From the NCBI RefSeq assembly GCF_041346945.1, contig NZ_CP166850.1:7982501-8046500 (forward strand): DNA of 64,000 nucleotides, read 5' to 3'. Each line of letters opens with the position of its first letter. Positions within the stretch are counted from its first letter, which is position 1. Source of the stretch: Amycolatopsis sp. cg9 (GTDB taxonomy: Bacteria > Actinomycetota > Actinomycetes > Mycobacteriales > Pseudonocardiaceae). The notes under the pieces are model-generated. The model was not told the DNA's origin. It saw only the letters and a list, made by a program, of their open reading frames with translations, and made no database searches. Both the position numbers and the translations under genes were made by a program. Shown piece after piece: positions 53,454 to 62,438 of this stretch.

Positions 53454-53558
53454 CGGCTTCTCCTCCCGGGCTGTGTCCACTTCGGACGCTAGCCCGGGCG
53501 CCCGCGCCGGGCCGGGCGAAAGCTCCCGGCTCACCCGATAGCGACCACTCCGTCCGAG

Positions 53559-53590
53559 TTGATCAACCCAGGTTTATCAGTCTAGGTTGA
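53559..53590 (+). promoter_or_regulatory. MarR promoter with inverted repeat, possibly leaderless
   Basis: TTGATC (53559-53564) and TAGGTT (53583-53588) with an 18-bp spacer put the transcript start at about the GTG (53596). An inverted repeat TCAACCCAG (53563-53571) and CTAGGTTGA (53582-53590), one mismatch, overlaps both boxes, as expected for MarR autorepression. Confidence 0.6.
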
Positions 53591-53595
53591 CGATC

Positions 53596-54030
53596 GTGAC
53601 GGACGAAGACCTCCTCCAGGCGAGCACCGACCTGCGCGTCGCCCTCGGGCGGCTGGTGCGGCGGCTGCGGCAGGGGTACGTCGTCGGCGAGCTGACCCTG
53701 CCCGAGCGGTCGGTCCTGTCCCGGCTCGACCGCGAGGGCCCGGCCACCCCGGGCTGCCTCGCCGACCTCGAACGCGTCAAGCCGCAGGCCATGGGCGTCA
53801 CCCTCGCCGGGCTGGTCGAACGCGGGCTCGTCGAACGGCGCAAGGACGACTCCGACGGCCGCAAGGTGCTGATGTCGGTCACCGGGGCCGGGGTCAAGCT
53901 GCTCACCGACCGCCGCTCGGCGACCACCGGGAAGATGGCGGCCGCGCTGGCCGGGCAGTTCACCGAGGCCGAGCGGCACGAGCTGATCACGGCCATCCCG
54001 CTCATCGAGCGGCTGGCGGACCACCTGTGA
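53596..54030 (+). CDS. MarR-family transcriptional regulator
   Basis: A 144-aa winged-helix repressor. The DNA-binding part TLPERSVLSRLDREGPATPGCLADLERVKPQAMGVTLAGLVERGLVERRKDDSDGRKVLMSVTGAG covers about residues 34-99, flanked by dimerisation helices. The GTG at 53596 is favoured because a promoter places the transcript start there; the TTG at 53587 would add three residues. It overlaps the downstream transporter gene by GTGA and probably controls the whole MarR-MFS-hydrolase-DUF6295 operon in response to a toxic or aromatic compound. Confidence 0.88.
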   Translation: MTDEDLLQASTDLRVALGRLVRRLRQGYVVGELTLPERSVLSRLDREGPATPGCLADLERVKPQAMGVTLAGLVERGLVERRKDDSDGRKVLMSVTGAGVKLLTDRRSATTGKMAAALAGQFTEAERHELITAIPLIERLADHL

Positions 54031-55697
54031 GCTACAAGTGGGTCGCGCTGTCGAACACCACGCTCGGCGTCCTGATGTCCGCGCTCGACGGCTCGATCGT
54101 GATCATCTCGCTGCCGGCGATCTTCCGCGGCATCGGCCTCGACCCGCTCGCGCCCGGCAACATCGGCTACCTGCTCTGGATGATCCTCGGCTACCTGCTC
54201 GTGCAGGCCGTGCTGGTGGTGACGCTCGGGCGGCTCGGCGACATGTTCGGCCGGGTCAAGATGTACAACCTCGGCTTCGTCGTGTTCAGCGCCGCGTCGG
54301 TGGCGCTGTCGTTCGACCCGTTCCACGCCGGCGGCGGCGCGCTGTGGCTGATCGGCTGGCGGATCGTGCAGGCCGTCGGCGGGTCGATGCTGACGGCGAA
54401 CTCGGCGGCGATCCTCACCGACGCGTTCCCGGCGCGGCAGCGCGGGATGGCGCTGGGCGTCAACCAGATCACCGCGCTGGCCGGGCAGTTCCTCGGCCTG
54501 GTCGTCGGCGGGCTCCTCGCCGAAATCGACTGGCGCGCGGTGTTCTGGGTCAGCGTGCCGTTCGGGCTGCTCGGCACGATCTGGTCGATCCGCAGCCTTC
54601 GCGAGGTCGGGACGCCGAAGCGCGCCAAGGTCGACTGGGGCGGCAACGTCACCTTCGCGGCCGGCACCGCGTTGCTGCTGGCCGCGATCACGTACGGCAT
54701 CCAGCCCTACGGCGGCGCGGCGACCGGCTGGGGCAGCCCGTGGGTGCTCGGCGGCATCGGCGCCGGCGTGCTGCTGCTCCTGCTGTTCGGCGTCATCGAG
54801 ACCAGGGTGGCGGCACCGATGTTCCAGCTTTCCCTGTTCAAGATCCGCGCCTTCGCCGCCGGCAACGTCGCCGCGTTGCTGACTTCGGTCGCCCGTGGTG
54901 GCATGCAGTTCATGCTCATCATCTGGCTGCAGGGGATCTGGCTGCCCCTGCACGGCTACGACTACGAGCGCACGCCGTTGTGGGCCGGCATCCACCTGCT
55001 GCCGCTGACCGTCGGGTTCCTCCTCGCGGGCCCGGTGTCGGGGTACCTGTCCGACCGGTTCGGGGCGCGGCTGTTCTCCACCGGCGGGCTGCTGCTGGTC
55101 GCGGCGGCGTTCCTCGGCCTGCTCACGCTGCCGGTGGACTTCCCCTACCCCCTGTTCGCCGCGCTGCTCGTGGTCAGCGGGATCGGCCAGGGCATGTTCT
55201 CCGCGCCGAACACCTCGGCCATCATGAGCAGCGTCCCGACCGAACAGCGCGGCGTCGCCTCGGGCATGCGGGCGACGTTCCAGAACTCCGGCACGTCGCT
55301 GTCCATCGGCGTGTTCTTCTCGCTGATGATCGCCGGGCTCGCGTCGTCCCTCCCGCAGACGCTCACCAGCGGGTTGCAGGCCCACGGCGTCCCGGCGCCC
55401 GTCGCCGACGGCGTCGCCCGGCTGCCGCCGGTGAGCACGCTGTTCGCGGCCTTCCTCGGCAGCAACCCGGTCGGGCACCTGCTCGGCCCGGACGTCCTGG
55501 CCGGGCTCGCGCCCGCCGACCGGGCCACCCTCACCGGCGGGGAGTTCTTCCCGCAGCTGGTGTCCGGCCCGTTCCACCACGGCCTGGTGGTCGTGTTCAC
55601 CGCGGCCGCGGCGATGGCCGTCGTCGCCGCGGTGGCGTCCGCCTCGCGCGGCAAGCGCTACTTCCACACCCCCGAGGGATCGAAGGAGAACCGATGA
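54027..55697 (+). CDS. MFS drug/metabolite transporter, DHA2 type
   Basis: A 556-aa membrane exporter of the 14-helix drug:proton antiporter family. Signatures are LMSALDGSIVIISLPAIFRGIGLD in helix 1, LGRLGDMFGRVKMYNLGF (motif A) near residue 68, and MALGVNQITALAGQFLGLVVGGLLAEIDWRAVFWVSVPFG (motif C region) near 150. It follows a MarR regulator with a 4-nt overlap and overlaps a dienelactone-hydrolase gene by ATGA, so the three products should act together, perhaps in resistance to an aromatic or lactone compound. Confidence 0.92.
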   Translation: MSYKWVALSNTTLGVLMSALDGSIVIISLPAIFRGIGLDPLAPGNIGYLLWMILGYLLVQAVLVVTLGRLGDMFGRVKMYNLGFVVFSAASVALSFDPFHAGGGALWLIGWRIVQAVGGSMLTANSAAILTDAFPARQRGMALGVNQITALAGQFLGLVVGGLLAEIDWRAVFWVSVPFGLLGTIWSIRSLREVGTPKRAKVDWGGNVTFAAGTALLLAAITYGIQPYGGAATGWGSPWVLGGIGAGVLLLLLFGVIETRVAAPMFQLSLFKIRAFAAGNVAALLTSVARGGMQFMLIIWLQGIWLPLHGYDYERTPLWAGIHLLPLTVGFLLAGPVSGYLSDRFGARLFSTGGLLLVAAAFLGLLTLPVDFPYPLFAALLVVSGIGQGMFSAPNTSAIMSSVPTEQRGVASGMRATFQNSGTSLSIGVFFSLMIAGLASSLPQTLTSGLQAHGVPAPVADGVARLPPVSTLFAAFLGSNPVGHLLGPDVLAGLAPADRATLTGGEFFPQLVSGPFHHGLVVVFTAAAAMAVVAAVASASRGKRYFHTPEGSKENR

Positions 55698-56434
55698 CCG
55701 ACGAGATCGTCGCCGGGACCGTCACCATCACCGGCCACGGCGGGGACGAGCTCGAGGCGTACCTGGCCAAGCCGACCGACGAGACCCCGCGCGGCGGGGT
55801 CGTGGTGATCCACCACATGCCCGGCTACGACGCGGCGACGAAGGAGATGGTCCGCCGCTTCGCCGTCGAGGGCTACAACGCGCTCTGCCCCAACCTCTAC
55901 ACGCGCGAAGCACCGGGCGCGGACCCGGACGACGCGGCGGCGACGGTCCGCGCGTCCGGCGGCGTCCCGGACGACCGCCTGGTCGGCGACGTCTCCGGCG
56001 CGGCCGACTACCTCCGCGCGCTGGAGACCGCGAACGGCCGGATCGGCGTCATCGGCCACTGCTCCGGCGGGCGCCAGGCTTTCCTGGTCGGGTGTTCGCT
56101 GGACGTCGACGCGGCGGTCGACTGCTACGGCGCGTTCGTCGTCAACGACCCGCCGGAGGCCATGAAGCAGATGAAGCCGCTGCTCGGCCTGGCGTCGCAG
56201 CTGTCGTGCCCGCTGCTGGGCATCTTCGGCGCCGACGACCAGTTCCCCGGCCCCGACGAGGTCGCGGTCCTGGCGGCCGAGCTGGAGAAGCTGGGCAAGG
56301 AGCACGAGTTCCACACCTACGCGGGCGCCGGGCACTCGTTCTTCTCCGTCGACCGCCCGAGCTACCGCCCCGAAGCCGCGACGGACGGCTGGGAACGCAT
56401 CCTCGACTTCTACGCCCGCACGCTCACCGCCTGA
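55694..56434 (+). CDS. Dienelactone hydrolase family protein
   Basis: A 246-aa alpha/beta hydrolase with a Cys nucleophile. The elbow reads GVIGHCSGGRQAF (Cys about 120), the acid lies in FGADDQFPG and the His in GAGHSFFS. The family hydrolyses dienelactones and related esters, and many members are general carboxymethylenebutenolidases. The ATG overlaps the transporter stop codon. It is third in the MarR operon. Confidence 0.88.
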   Translation: MTDEIVAGTVTITGHGGDELEAYLAKPTDETPRGGVVVIHHMPGYDAATKEMVRRFAVEGYNALCPNLYTREAPGADPDDAAATVRASGGVPDDRLVGDVSGAADYLRALETANGRIGVIGHCSGGRQAFLVGCSLDVDAAVDCYGAFVVNDPPEAMKQMKPLLGLASQLSCPLLGIFGADDQFPGPDEVAVLAAELEKLGKEHEFHTYAGAGHSFFSVDRPSYRPEAATDGWERILDFYARTLTA

Positions 56435-56445
56435 GAGGACAGCTC

Positions 56446-56718
56446 ATGTGCACCTACCTGACCGAGAAGTTCGCCCTCGAAGGCAGCGGCAAGGGCGCCC
56501 GCGGCTGGTTCCGGCTGACCGAGGGCACCGTGTACGTGGACCACCCGGTCCACGCGCCGTACGGCCACACGGTCAACATCGACTTCCGCAACCCGGAGCT
56601 GGGCGCCTCGGCGCGGGTCGCCCTCGAACTCACCGAAGAAGACGCACTGGCCCTGGCGGACGCGATCCACGCGGCGGTCAAGTCCGCCCCCGCGGGGCTG
56701 GCTTCGCGGAACCAGTGA
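56446..56718 (+). CDS. DUF6295-like small protein
   Basis: A 90-aa protein without signal peptide or membrane helix (MCTYLTEKFALEGSGKGARGWFRLTEGTVYVDHPVHAPYGHTVNIDFRNPELGASARVALELTEEDALALADAIHAAV). I recall the family as DUF6295, common in actinomycetes and often near hydrolase genes. It starts 11 nt after the hydrolase gene and ends 1 nt before the stop of the convergent lyase gene. Function is unknown. Confidence 0.75.
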   Translation: MCTYLTEKFALEGSGKGARGWFRLTEGTVYVDHPVHAPYGHTVNIDFRNPELGASARVALELTEEDALALADAIHAAVKSAPAGLASRNQ

Positions 56719-56719
56719 T

Positions 56720-58135
56720 TCAGGGTGTGTAGAGCGCGCCCAGGAACTCCAGCAGGAGACGCTCCCGCAACGGCGCCGATGCCGTTGCGAGGAGCGCGTT
56801 GATCGGGGCCATCCGGTCCGGCAGACCGGCGGCGCCGCCGAGGCCCGCGGCCGCGAGAAGGCCCGCGAACTGCTCCGACGTCAGCGTCGCCGGGTCGAGG
56901 GCGGCCACGAACTCCGCCACCGCCGGGTCGATGACCACGGGGCCGGCCGACCGCGCCGCGTCGACCGAAGCCGCGAGGTCGGTCAGGAACTCCTCCTCGC
57001 TGCCGTGGTTCGCCGCCGTCACCGTCAGGTGCAGGTTCACCGGGGACGCCAGGTGGGCGAACTGCGGCTGGACGTACCAGCCGCGCACCTTCATCTCGTC
57101 CGCCACCGTGAACAGGTCGAAGCCGTCGTCGCCGGTGAACGCGATCAGCGTCGAGATCGGGTCGCCCAGGACGCGCAAACCGTCGATGTCGGCGATCCCG
57201 GCCCGGATGCGCGACACGGCGGAACGCGCCGACGAAGCCAGGCCGAGGTAGCCGTCCTCGCCGAGGTGGCGGACCACCGCCCAGGCCGCCGCGAGGGGGC
57301 CGCCCGAGCGGGTGCTCTGGATCGTCGTGTTCAGCATCGTGTAGCCGGGCCAGGACGCGCTCGCGAAGTAGTGCGAGCGCCGCAGTTCCGCCGACGCGTG
57401 CAGCAGCACCGACGTGCCCTTCGGGCAGTACGCGTACTTGTGCAGGTCCACCGAGATGCTCGTGACGCCGGGGACGCGGAAGTCGAACGCCGGGACGTCC
57501 GCGCCGAGGCGGGCGAAGTACGGCAGCACCCAGCCGCCGATGCACGCGTCGACGTGCATCCGGACCCCGCGTTCGAGAGCCGCGGCCGCGATCTCCTCGA
57601 TCGGGTCGAGGACGCCGTGCGCGTACGACGGCGCGCTCGCCACCACCAGCACCGTCGAGTCGTCGATCGCCGCCGCCATCGCCGCCGGGTCGGCGCGGAA
57701 CGTCACCGGGTCGACCGGGACATCGATCCGGCGGAGCCCGAACAGGTGCGCCGCCTTGTGGAACGCCGCGTGCGCGGTGGTCGGCAGCACGATCGACGGC
57801 GCCGCGATCTCCGGGTGCGCGTCGCGGGCCGCGAGGACCGCCAGCAGGCACGACTCCGTGCCACCGGACGTCACCGAGCCGACGACACCGGGCACCGAGC
57901 CGAGCACCGACGAAGCCGCCGCGACGAGGTCGTTCTCCATGCGCAGCAAGCTCGGGAACGCCGTCGGGTCGAGGCCGTTGGCCGACGACGCCAGCGCGTG
58001 CGCGGCAGCACCCAGGGAGTCCACTTCGGACAGCCCGCTGTCGTACACGTACGCCAGGGTGCGGCCGCCGTGGGTCGGGAGGTCGCCCGCGCGCAGTTCC
58101 CGCAGCGCCGCGAGGACGTCCTCAGGCGGGTTCAT
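56720..58135 (-). CDS. Sphingosine-1-phosphate-lyase-like PLP enzyme
   Basis: A 471-aa PLP-dependent lyase/decarboxylase (aspartate-aminotransferase fold). Compared with human SGPL1 from memory, the landmarks are conserved: FPSLLRMENDLVAAASS, GSVTSGGTESCLLAV (90-95 SGGTES), PTTAHAAFHKAAHLFG, HGVLDPIEEIA, MHVDACIGGW, FDFRVPGVTSISVDLHKYAYCPKGTSVLL (PLP Lys233) and STRSGGPLAAAWA. S1P lyase splits phosphorylated sphingoid bases into a fatty aldehyde and phosphoethanolamine. There is no membrane anchor. It overlaps the MFS gene by 14 nt as fourth gene of the sphingolipid operon. A sphingosine kinase is not in the window. A decarboxylase acting on another amine remains possible. Confidence 0.82.
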   Translation of the reverse strand: MNPPEDVLAALRELRAGDLPTHGGRTLAYVYDSGLSEVDSLGAAAHALASSANGLDPTAFPSLLRMENDLVAAASSVLGSVPGVVGSVTSGGTESCLLAVLAARDAHPEIAAPSIVLPTTAHAAFHKAAHLFGLRRIDVPVDPVTFRADPAAMAAAIDDSTVLVVASAPSYAHGVLDPIEEIAAAALERGVRMHVDACIGGWVLPYFARLGADVPAFDFRVPGVTSISVDLHKYAYCPKGTSVLLHASAELRRSHYFASASWPGYTMLNTTIQSTRSGGPLAAAWAVVRHLGEDGYLGLASSARSAVSRIRAGIADIDGLRVLGDPISTLIAFTGDDGFDLFTVADEMKVRGWYVQPQFAHLASPVNLHLTVTAANHGSEEEFLTDLAASVDAARSAGPVVIDPAVAEFVAALDPATLTSEQFAGLLAAAGLGGAAGLPDRMAPINALLATASAPLRERLLLEFLGALYTP

Positions 58136-59435
58136 GGCGCGGCTCCAGGACCTTGCGCCGCAGCAGCGGCAGGGCCAGTGCGATCAGCACGCCGGGGATG
58201 ATCGACGACCCGATCAGGATCGCCACGATCGCGCTGTGCGGCTGGAAGACCGTGGCGTCCGTGCTCGACACGTACCCGCCGAACGCCAGGATGAGCGCCC
58301 ACAGGCCGCCGCCGAAGGCCAGCCCGAGCGTCTCCCCCGCGGTCCACACGCCGGCCGCGATCCCGGCGCGCGTCTCGCCGGTGCGCTCCTCCTCGGCCGT
58401 GATCAGGTCGGGCAGGATCGCCAGCGGGAACACCGAGATCCCCGCGTACCCGACCCCGCACAGCGCCACGAACACGAACGACGCGAACAGCGGGATCGAC
58501 TGCGCGAACACCAGGCCCAGCAGGCCGATCGCGAAGGCCGCGGTGGCCAGGCGGAAGCCGTTGAGCTTGCCGACCCGGTCGCCCAGGCGCGGCCACAGCG
58601 GCATGGTGACCAGCGCCGGGCCGACGAAGATGACGAACAGGATCGTCCCGTAGCCCTCGCTGCCGAGGATCCGCTGGGCGAAGAACGGGATCGCGGCGAG
58701 CACCGTGCCGATGCCCAGCGCCTGGATGAAGTACGTCCCGAGCAGCCAGCGGAACGGCCGCCAGCCGGCCAGCGTCCGCACCAGCTCCTTGAGGCTCACC
58801 GTGTTGGGCCGCAGCGAGCCGACCGGCGCGTCCTTCAGCCCGAAGTACACCAGCAGCGTCGCGGCCAGCACGATCAGCCCGATCACCACCGCCATCACCC
58901 GGTAGCCGGTGACCCCGCCGATGCCGGTGCTGATCGCGGGGGCACCGCCGCCGCAGATCAGGATCGTCACGGCCAGCACGCCGATCCGGACGCTGGTGAG
59001 CTTCGTGCGCTCGGTCGCCGACTCGGTCAGCTCGGCGGGCAGCGCGTTGAACGGCACCTGGAACAACGCGTACGCCGTGGCGCACGTGGCGAAGGCGATC
59101 GCCACGTACAGCGCGTCCGGCAGCGGGCTCCCGAACCCCGGGTGGGCGAACATCGCGGCGAACAGGATCGCGACGCCGATGCCGCCGATCAGCAGGAACC
59201 GCCGCCGGCTGCCGGTCTTGAGCAGATCGGCGTCGGACAGCCGGCCGGCGATCGGGTTGAAGAGCACGTCCCAGGCCTTGGGCACGAACACGATCGCGGC
59301 GGCCCAGCCCGCGGGCACGGCCATCGTGTCGGTCAGGTACTTGACCAGGACGAGGCCGGGGACCGTCCCGAAGGACCCGGTGACGAACGAGCCGAGCGAA
59401 TAGCGGAACCTCGTCCGGCCGGACAGCGTCGTCAT
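58122..59435 (-). CDS. MFS_2/GPH-family transporter in the sphingolipid operon
   Basis: A 437-aa transporter with about twelve helices of the glycoside-pentoside-hexuronide (MFS_2) family. The cation-site segment FVPKAWDVLFNPIAGRLSD (residues 51-69) parallels DAxxDPxxG of MelB and MFSD2 proteins. Human MFSD2A/B, which belong to the same family, carry lysolipids and sphingosine-1-phosphate. Its location between sphingomyelinase and S1P-lyase genes suggests import of sphingosine or its phosphate; this is inferred from context. The ATG at 59435 has GAGGAGG upstream. Confidence 0.82.
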   Translation of the reverse strand: MTTLSGRTRFRYSLGSFVTGSFGTVPGLVLVKYLTDTMAVPAGWAAAIVFVPKAWDVLFNPIAGRLSDADLLKTGSRRRFLLIGGIGVAILFAAMFAHPGFGSPLPDALYVAIAFATCATAYALFQVPFNALPAELTESATERTKLTSVRIGVLAVTILICGGGAPAISTGIGGVTGYRVMAVVIGLIVLAATLLVYFGLKDAPVGSLRPNTVSLKELVRTLAGWRPFRWLLGTYFIQALGIGTVLAAIPFFAQRILGSEGYGTILFVIFVGPALVTMPLWPRLGDRVGKLNGFRLATAAFAIGLLGLVFAQSIPLFASFVFVALCGVGYAGISVFPLAILPDLITAEEERTGETRAGIAAGVWTAGETLGLAFGGGLWALILAFGGYVSSTDATVFQPHSAIVAILIGSSIIPGVLIALALPLLRRKVLEPRHEPA

Positions 59436-59469
59436 GGTCCTCCTCGCAGAGCGGATCCCGATGCTGCGA

Positions 59470-60417
59470 TCAGTAGTGGATCTCGGCCCGCACCGGGTAG
59501 TGGTCGGAGGGAATCGTGCCACCGTCGTAATGCACCAGCCGTACCGGGCCGACCTCGGCGCGTCGCACCGAGCCGACGTAGTCCAGCGAATCGCGGTAGG
59601 TCGCCGGGACGGACTTCGCCGCGGCCGGGTTGGTCGCCGCGTCGAAGGTGTACTCCCCCGCGCCGGTCGTGCGCAGCGTGCCGCCGAGCGCCGCTCCCCC
59701 CTGCTCGGCCTGGGTGCGCCCGGCCGCGTCGCGGCGGTCCTGCCCGGCCCAGTACTCGATGTTGAGGTCGCCGGCGACGGCCACGGCGTCCCCCGCCGGG
59801 ACGCGGGCCGCCGTCAGGTCGCGGAGTTCGCCCAGCTGCGCCAGCCGGACCGCGTGCGCCTTGGGCAGCGTCTCGGGTCCCTCGTCGGCCTGCAGGTGGG
59901 TGCCCGCGAGCCAGAGCGCCTTGCCGTGCGCGAAGATCCGGACCAGCGCGGCCCCCTTATTCGACAGGTAGTCGGCGGTGCCGGAGTAGGAGTTCCGGTA
60001 GACGAGCTGGTGCCTCTCGGTGATCGGGTACTTGCTGAGGACGGTGACCCCGCCGTTGACGACGACCGGCGAGTTCGAGCAGTTCCCGCTCACCGACGTC
60101 CAGCCCGGCGACGTCGAACAGGACTGCCCGACCAGCGGCGTCCGGAACGGGTAAGCGTCCACGAGCCGGTCTCGCAGGTCCTCGGCCTGCGCGCTGAACG
60201 CTTCTTCGAGCACGACGACGTCGGTGTCCTGGGTGCGGATGACTTGTTCGGCGGCCTGCGCCCGGGCTTCCTTGTCGGAGGTGTTCGGGTTGGCGATCCA
60301 CGGGAGCTGCCAGAGGTTGAAGCTCAGCACGCTCACCGTGGCGTCCGCGGCCCGGGCGGGCGCGGCGGTGAGGGCGGCGATGACGACGGCGGCGGCGAGA
60401 ATGGCGGTCCTGCGCAC
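59470..60417 (-). CDS. Secreted sphingomyelinase C (sphingomyelin phosphodiesterase)
   Basis: A 315-aa exported endonuclease/exonuclease/phosphatase-fold enzyme. The signal peptide (RRTAILAAAVVIAALTAAPARA) is cleaved near residue 23. The catalytic residues of the Bacillus cereus enzyme have clear equivalents: Asn34 (FNLW), Glu71/72 (LEEAF), His174 (THLQADEG), Asp217 and Asn219 (GDLN), and His306 (SDHYPV). It would split sphingomyelin to ceramide and phosphocholine with a divalent cation. The GTG at 60417 has AAAGGA upstream; it starts 11 nt after the ceramidase stop. Confidence 0.88.
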   Translation of the reverse strand: MRRTAILAAAVVIAALTAAPARAADATVSVLSFNLWQLPWIANPNTSDKEARAQAAEQVIRTQDTDVVVLEEAFSAQAEDLRDRLVDAYPFRTPLVGQSCSTSPGWTSVSGNCSNSPVVVNGGVTVLSKYPITERHQLVYRNSYSGTADYLSNKGAALVRIFAHGKALWLAGTHLQADEGPETLPKAHAVRLAQLGELRDLTAARVPAGDAVAVAGDLNIEYWAGQDRRDAAGRTQAEQGGAALGGTLRTTGAGEYTFDAATNPAAAKSVPATYRDSLDYVGSVRRAEVGPVRLVHYDGGTIPSDHYPVRAEIHY

Positions 60418-60428
60418 GCGGGGTCCTT

Positions 60429-62432
60429 TCAGGAGACGAGGAAGGCGCGGGAGGTCCCGCCGAGCTGGGCGATGGCGCCGGTGATCCCGTGCTTCCAGGC
60501 GCCGAAGTGGACCACCCGGTACTTGCCTGCCGGGGTGTTCGCGGGGATGTCCCACGTGACTTCGGCGCGGGACTCGCTCACGAACGTCCGGGTCCAGCGG
60601 AACTTCGTGGCCCAGTCGCCGTCGTCGGCGTAGCGGACCCAGCGGCCGTCCGCGTACCGCTGGATCTCCAGGAACGTCCCGTCGCGGCGCAGGTCGTTCT
60701 TCGGGTGGCCGGTCACGAACGCGACCGCGACCTGCTCGCCGCGCCGGTAGCTGCTCTTCGCGTCGGTGACGACGTCGCCGAAGCTCTTGAGCAGCGGAGC
60801 GCTGTCGAAGACGACCCCGGGCTGGAAGTTGACGAGCTTGCCGCGCAGGTCGCGCGGAACCGGGCCGTGCGGCACCTCGGTACCCGCCTTCAGCGCGGCG
60901 GCGAGCTTCGCGAACTCCTGCTGGTACGCCGGGAGCGTGTAGCGGCCGAAGAGCGTCGACGCGCCTTCGTACTGCTGCGAGTCGTACTCCTCCGGCGTCG
61001 TCACGTACTGGCTGTAGGCGTTCGAGTAACCCTGCATCAGGACGTTCTCGAGCGGCACGCCGAGCGTCGACGCGACGGTCTTCCGGATCCGCAGCCCGGC
61101 GACGATCGTGTACTCGGCGGGCCCGGCGACCAGGTGCAGCTGCCCGATCCGGACGATCTGCAGCGGCAGCACCTCCGGCGCCCACGGGTACGGCTTCATC
61201 GCGCCGAACGGCACGGCGACGACCTTCGGCGCCTGCGCGTCCGCCAAGGCCTGCGGGATCGGCGCGTCGATGCCGCCGAGCCAGTCGATGAACGGGTTCT
61301 TGACGCCCTCCGGCAGCGGCAGGCCCGGGCCGTCTTCGGTGCTGCCGGCCAGCATGGAGACGCCGATCGCGGCGGTGCACGTGCGGTGCGGGCGGCCGTC
61401 CGGGGTGAACTCCGGGCCGACGTCGACGGCGGACATGTCCACGTACGTCAGCCGGTGGTCGACGCCGCCGGTGATCGGCTCGGCCGCCGCGTCGAACGCG
61501 CGTTTCGCCGCCTGGAACTGGAGTTCGCCGATGCGCCGGGTGTTCTCGAACTCCGTCTCGGGCGTGCCGGGCTGCAAGTTCAGGTTCGGCGTCATGTCGC
61601 CGGAGTTGGTCTGGGCGAAGGCGGCGACGAACCCGGGCGGGCCGTCGAGGTAGCGGACACCGGCGTGGTCGTGCTCCCACGCGTAGGCGGCGTACCCCTT
61701 GTTGTCGCTGCTGATCAGGTGGTTGCCGTTGCTCATCGACGTGCCGTGGGTGGCGAACCAGGTGATCGCGCCGACGTCCCGGCCGCCCTGGCGGAACCGC
61801 AGCACGGTCACCGCGGGGTCGATCGAGAGCGGGAAGTGGTCCTTGTCGGGGTTGCGCTCGAAGGCGACGCGGGACCGGTTGGCGCTGGCCTCGGTCAGCT
61901 CCGTGCGGCCGAGGCTGAGCTCGCCGGGCTTGAGGTCGTCGTGGGCCCGGCCGATCGCGTCGACGATCCCGGCGACGACGGCGTCGTAGGTCTGCTGCTG
62001 GAAGCCGAGGATCGACAGGTCGTACGCCGCGTAGTGCGAGTCGCCGCCGCACGCCGAGTGCGTGTGGGTGGCGTTGAGCAGGACGTTCTGCTCGCTGTAG
62101 CGGTCGCCGTACTTCCGGGCGAGCTCGCGCAGGACGCCCTGGTGGACGGACTGGAACAGCGCGCCCAGCTCGGCGGTGACGAAGACGATCCGGCGGGTGC
62201 CGTCGTCGACGATGTAGGCGCGCGCCCGGGTGCGCAGGTGGATGCCGGCGGTCTGCTGCTGCGGCATGGAGTAGCCCATCATGCCGTTCTCGGCCGCGGG
62301 CCCGGTGACGTCGCCGATGCCCACGCCCACCTGCAGCGCCGGTTCGGCAGCCTCGGCGGTTCTCGCCCCGAGCGCGGCGGCGAACGGGAGCGCGGTGGCT
62401 CCGGCCAGCACGGTACGACGACTCACCCGCAT
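60429..62432 (-). CDS. Neutral ceramidase, Tat-exported
   Basis: A 667-aa neutral/alkaline ceramidase that hydrolyses ceramide to sphingosine and fatty acid. The N-terminus MRVSRRTVLAGATALPFAAALGA is a twin-arginine signal. The metallo-hydrolase site is visible as His123/His125 (ATHTHS) and His229 (ATHGTSM), with the nucleophile Ser277 in TNSGDMTPN, as in Pseudomonas and mammalian enzymes. The C-terminal Ig-like domain (SYRRGEQVAVAFVTGHPKNDLRRDGTFLEIQR, WDIPANTPAGKYRVVHFGAWKH) is present, so the protein is full length. It is the first gene of the sphingolipid operon, and its ribosome site lies inside a perfect inverted repeat. Confidence 0.93.
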   Translation of the reverse strand: MRVSRRTVLAGATALPFAAALGARTAEAAEPALQVGVGIGDVTGPAAENGMMGYSMPQQQTAGIHLRTRARAYIVDDGTRRIVFVTAELGALFQSVHQGVLRELARKYGDRYSEQNVLLNATHTHSACGGDSHYAAYDLSILGFQQQTYDAVVAGIVDAIGRAHDDLKPGELSLGRTELTEASANRSRVAFERNPDKDHFPLSIDPAVTVLRFRQGGRDVGAITWFATHGTSMSNGNHLISSDNKGYAAYAWEHDHAGVRYLDGPPGFVAAFAQTNSGDMTPNLNLQPGTPETEFENTRRIGELQFQAAKRAFDAAAEPITGGVDHRLTYVDMSAVDVGPEFTPDGRPHRTCTAAIGVSMLAGSTEDGPGLPLPEGVKNPFIDWLGGIDAPIPQALADAQAPKVVAVPFGAMKPYPWAPEVLPLQIVRIGQLHLVAGPAEYTIVAGLRIRKTVASTLGVPLENVLMQGYSNAYSQYVTTPEEYDSQQYEGASTLFGRYTLPAYQQEFAKLAAALKAGTEVPHGPVPRDLRGKLVNFQPGVVFDSAPLLKSFGDVVTDAKSSYRRGEQVAVAFVTGHPKNDLRRDGTFLEIQRYADGRWVRYADDGDWATKFRWTRTFVSESRAEVTWDIPANTPAGKYRVVHFGAWKHGITGAIAQLGGTSRAFLVS

Positions 62433-62438
62433 ACGGTC

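Noticed and set aside
53577..55667. 696-codon minus-strand frame opposite the MarR and transporter genes
   Set aside because: Arg/Gln/Asp-rich shadow of the real transporter; no domain is visible and the plus-strand gene is clear.
56720..58135. EgtE, the missing ergothioneine lyase
   Set aside because: It is a PLP enzyme, but its motifs match S1P lyase/decarboxylases rather than EgtE, and it is 47 kb away in another operon.
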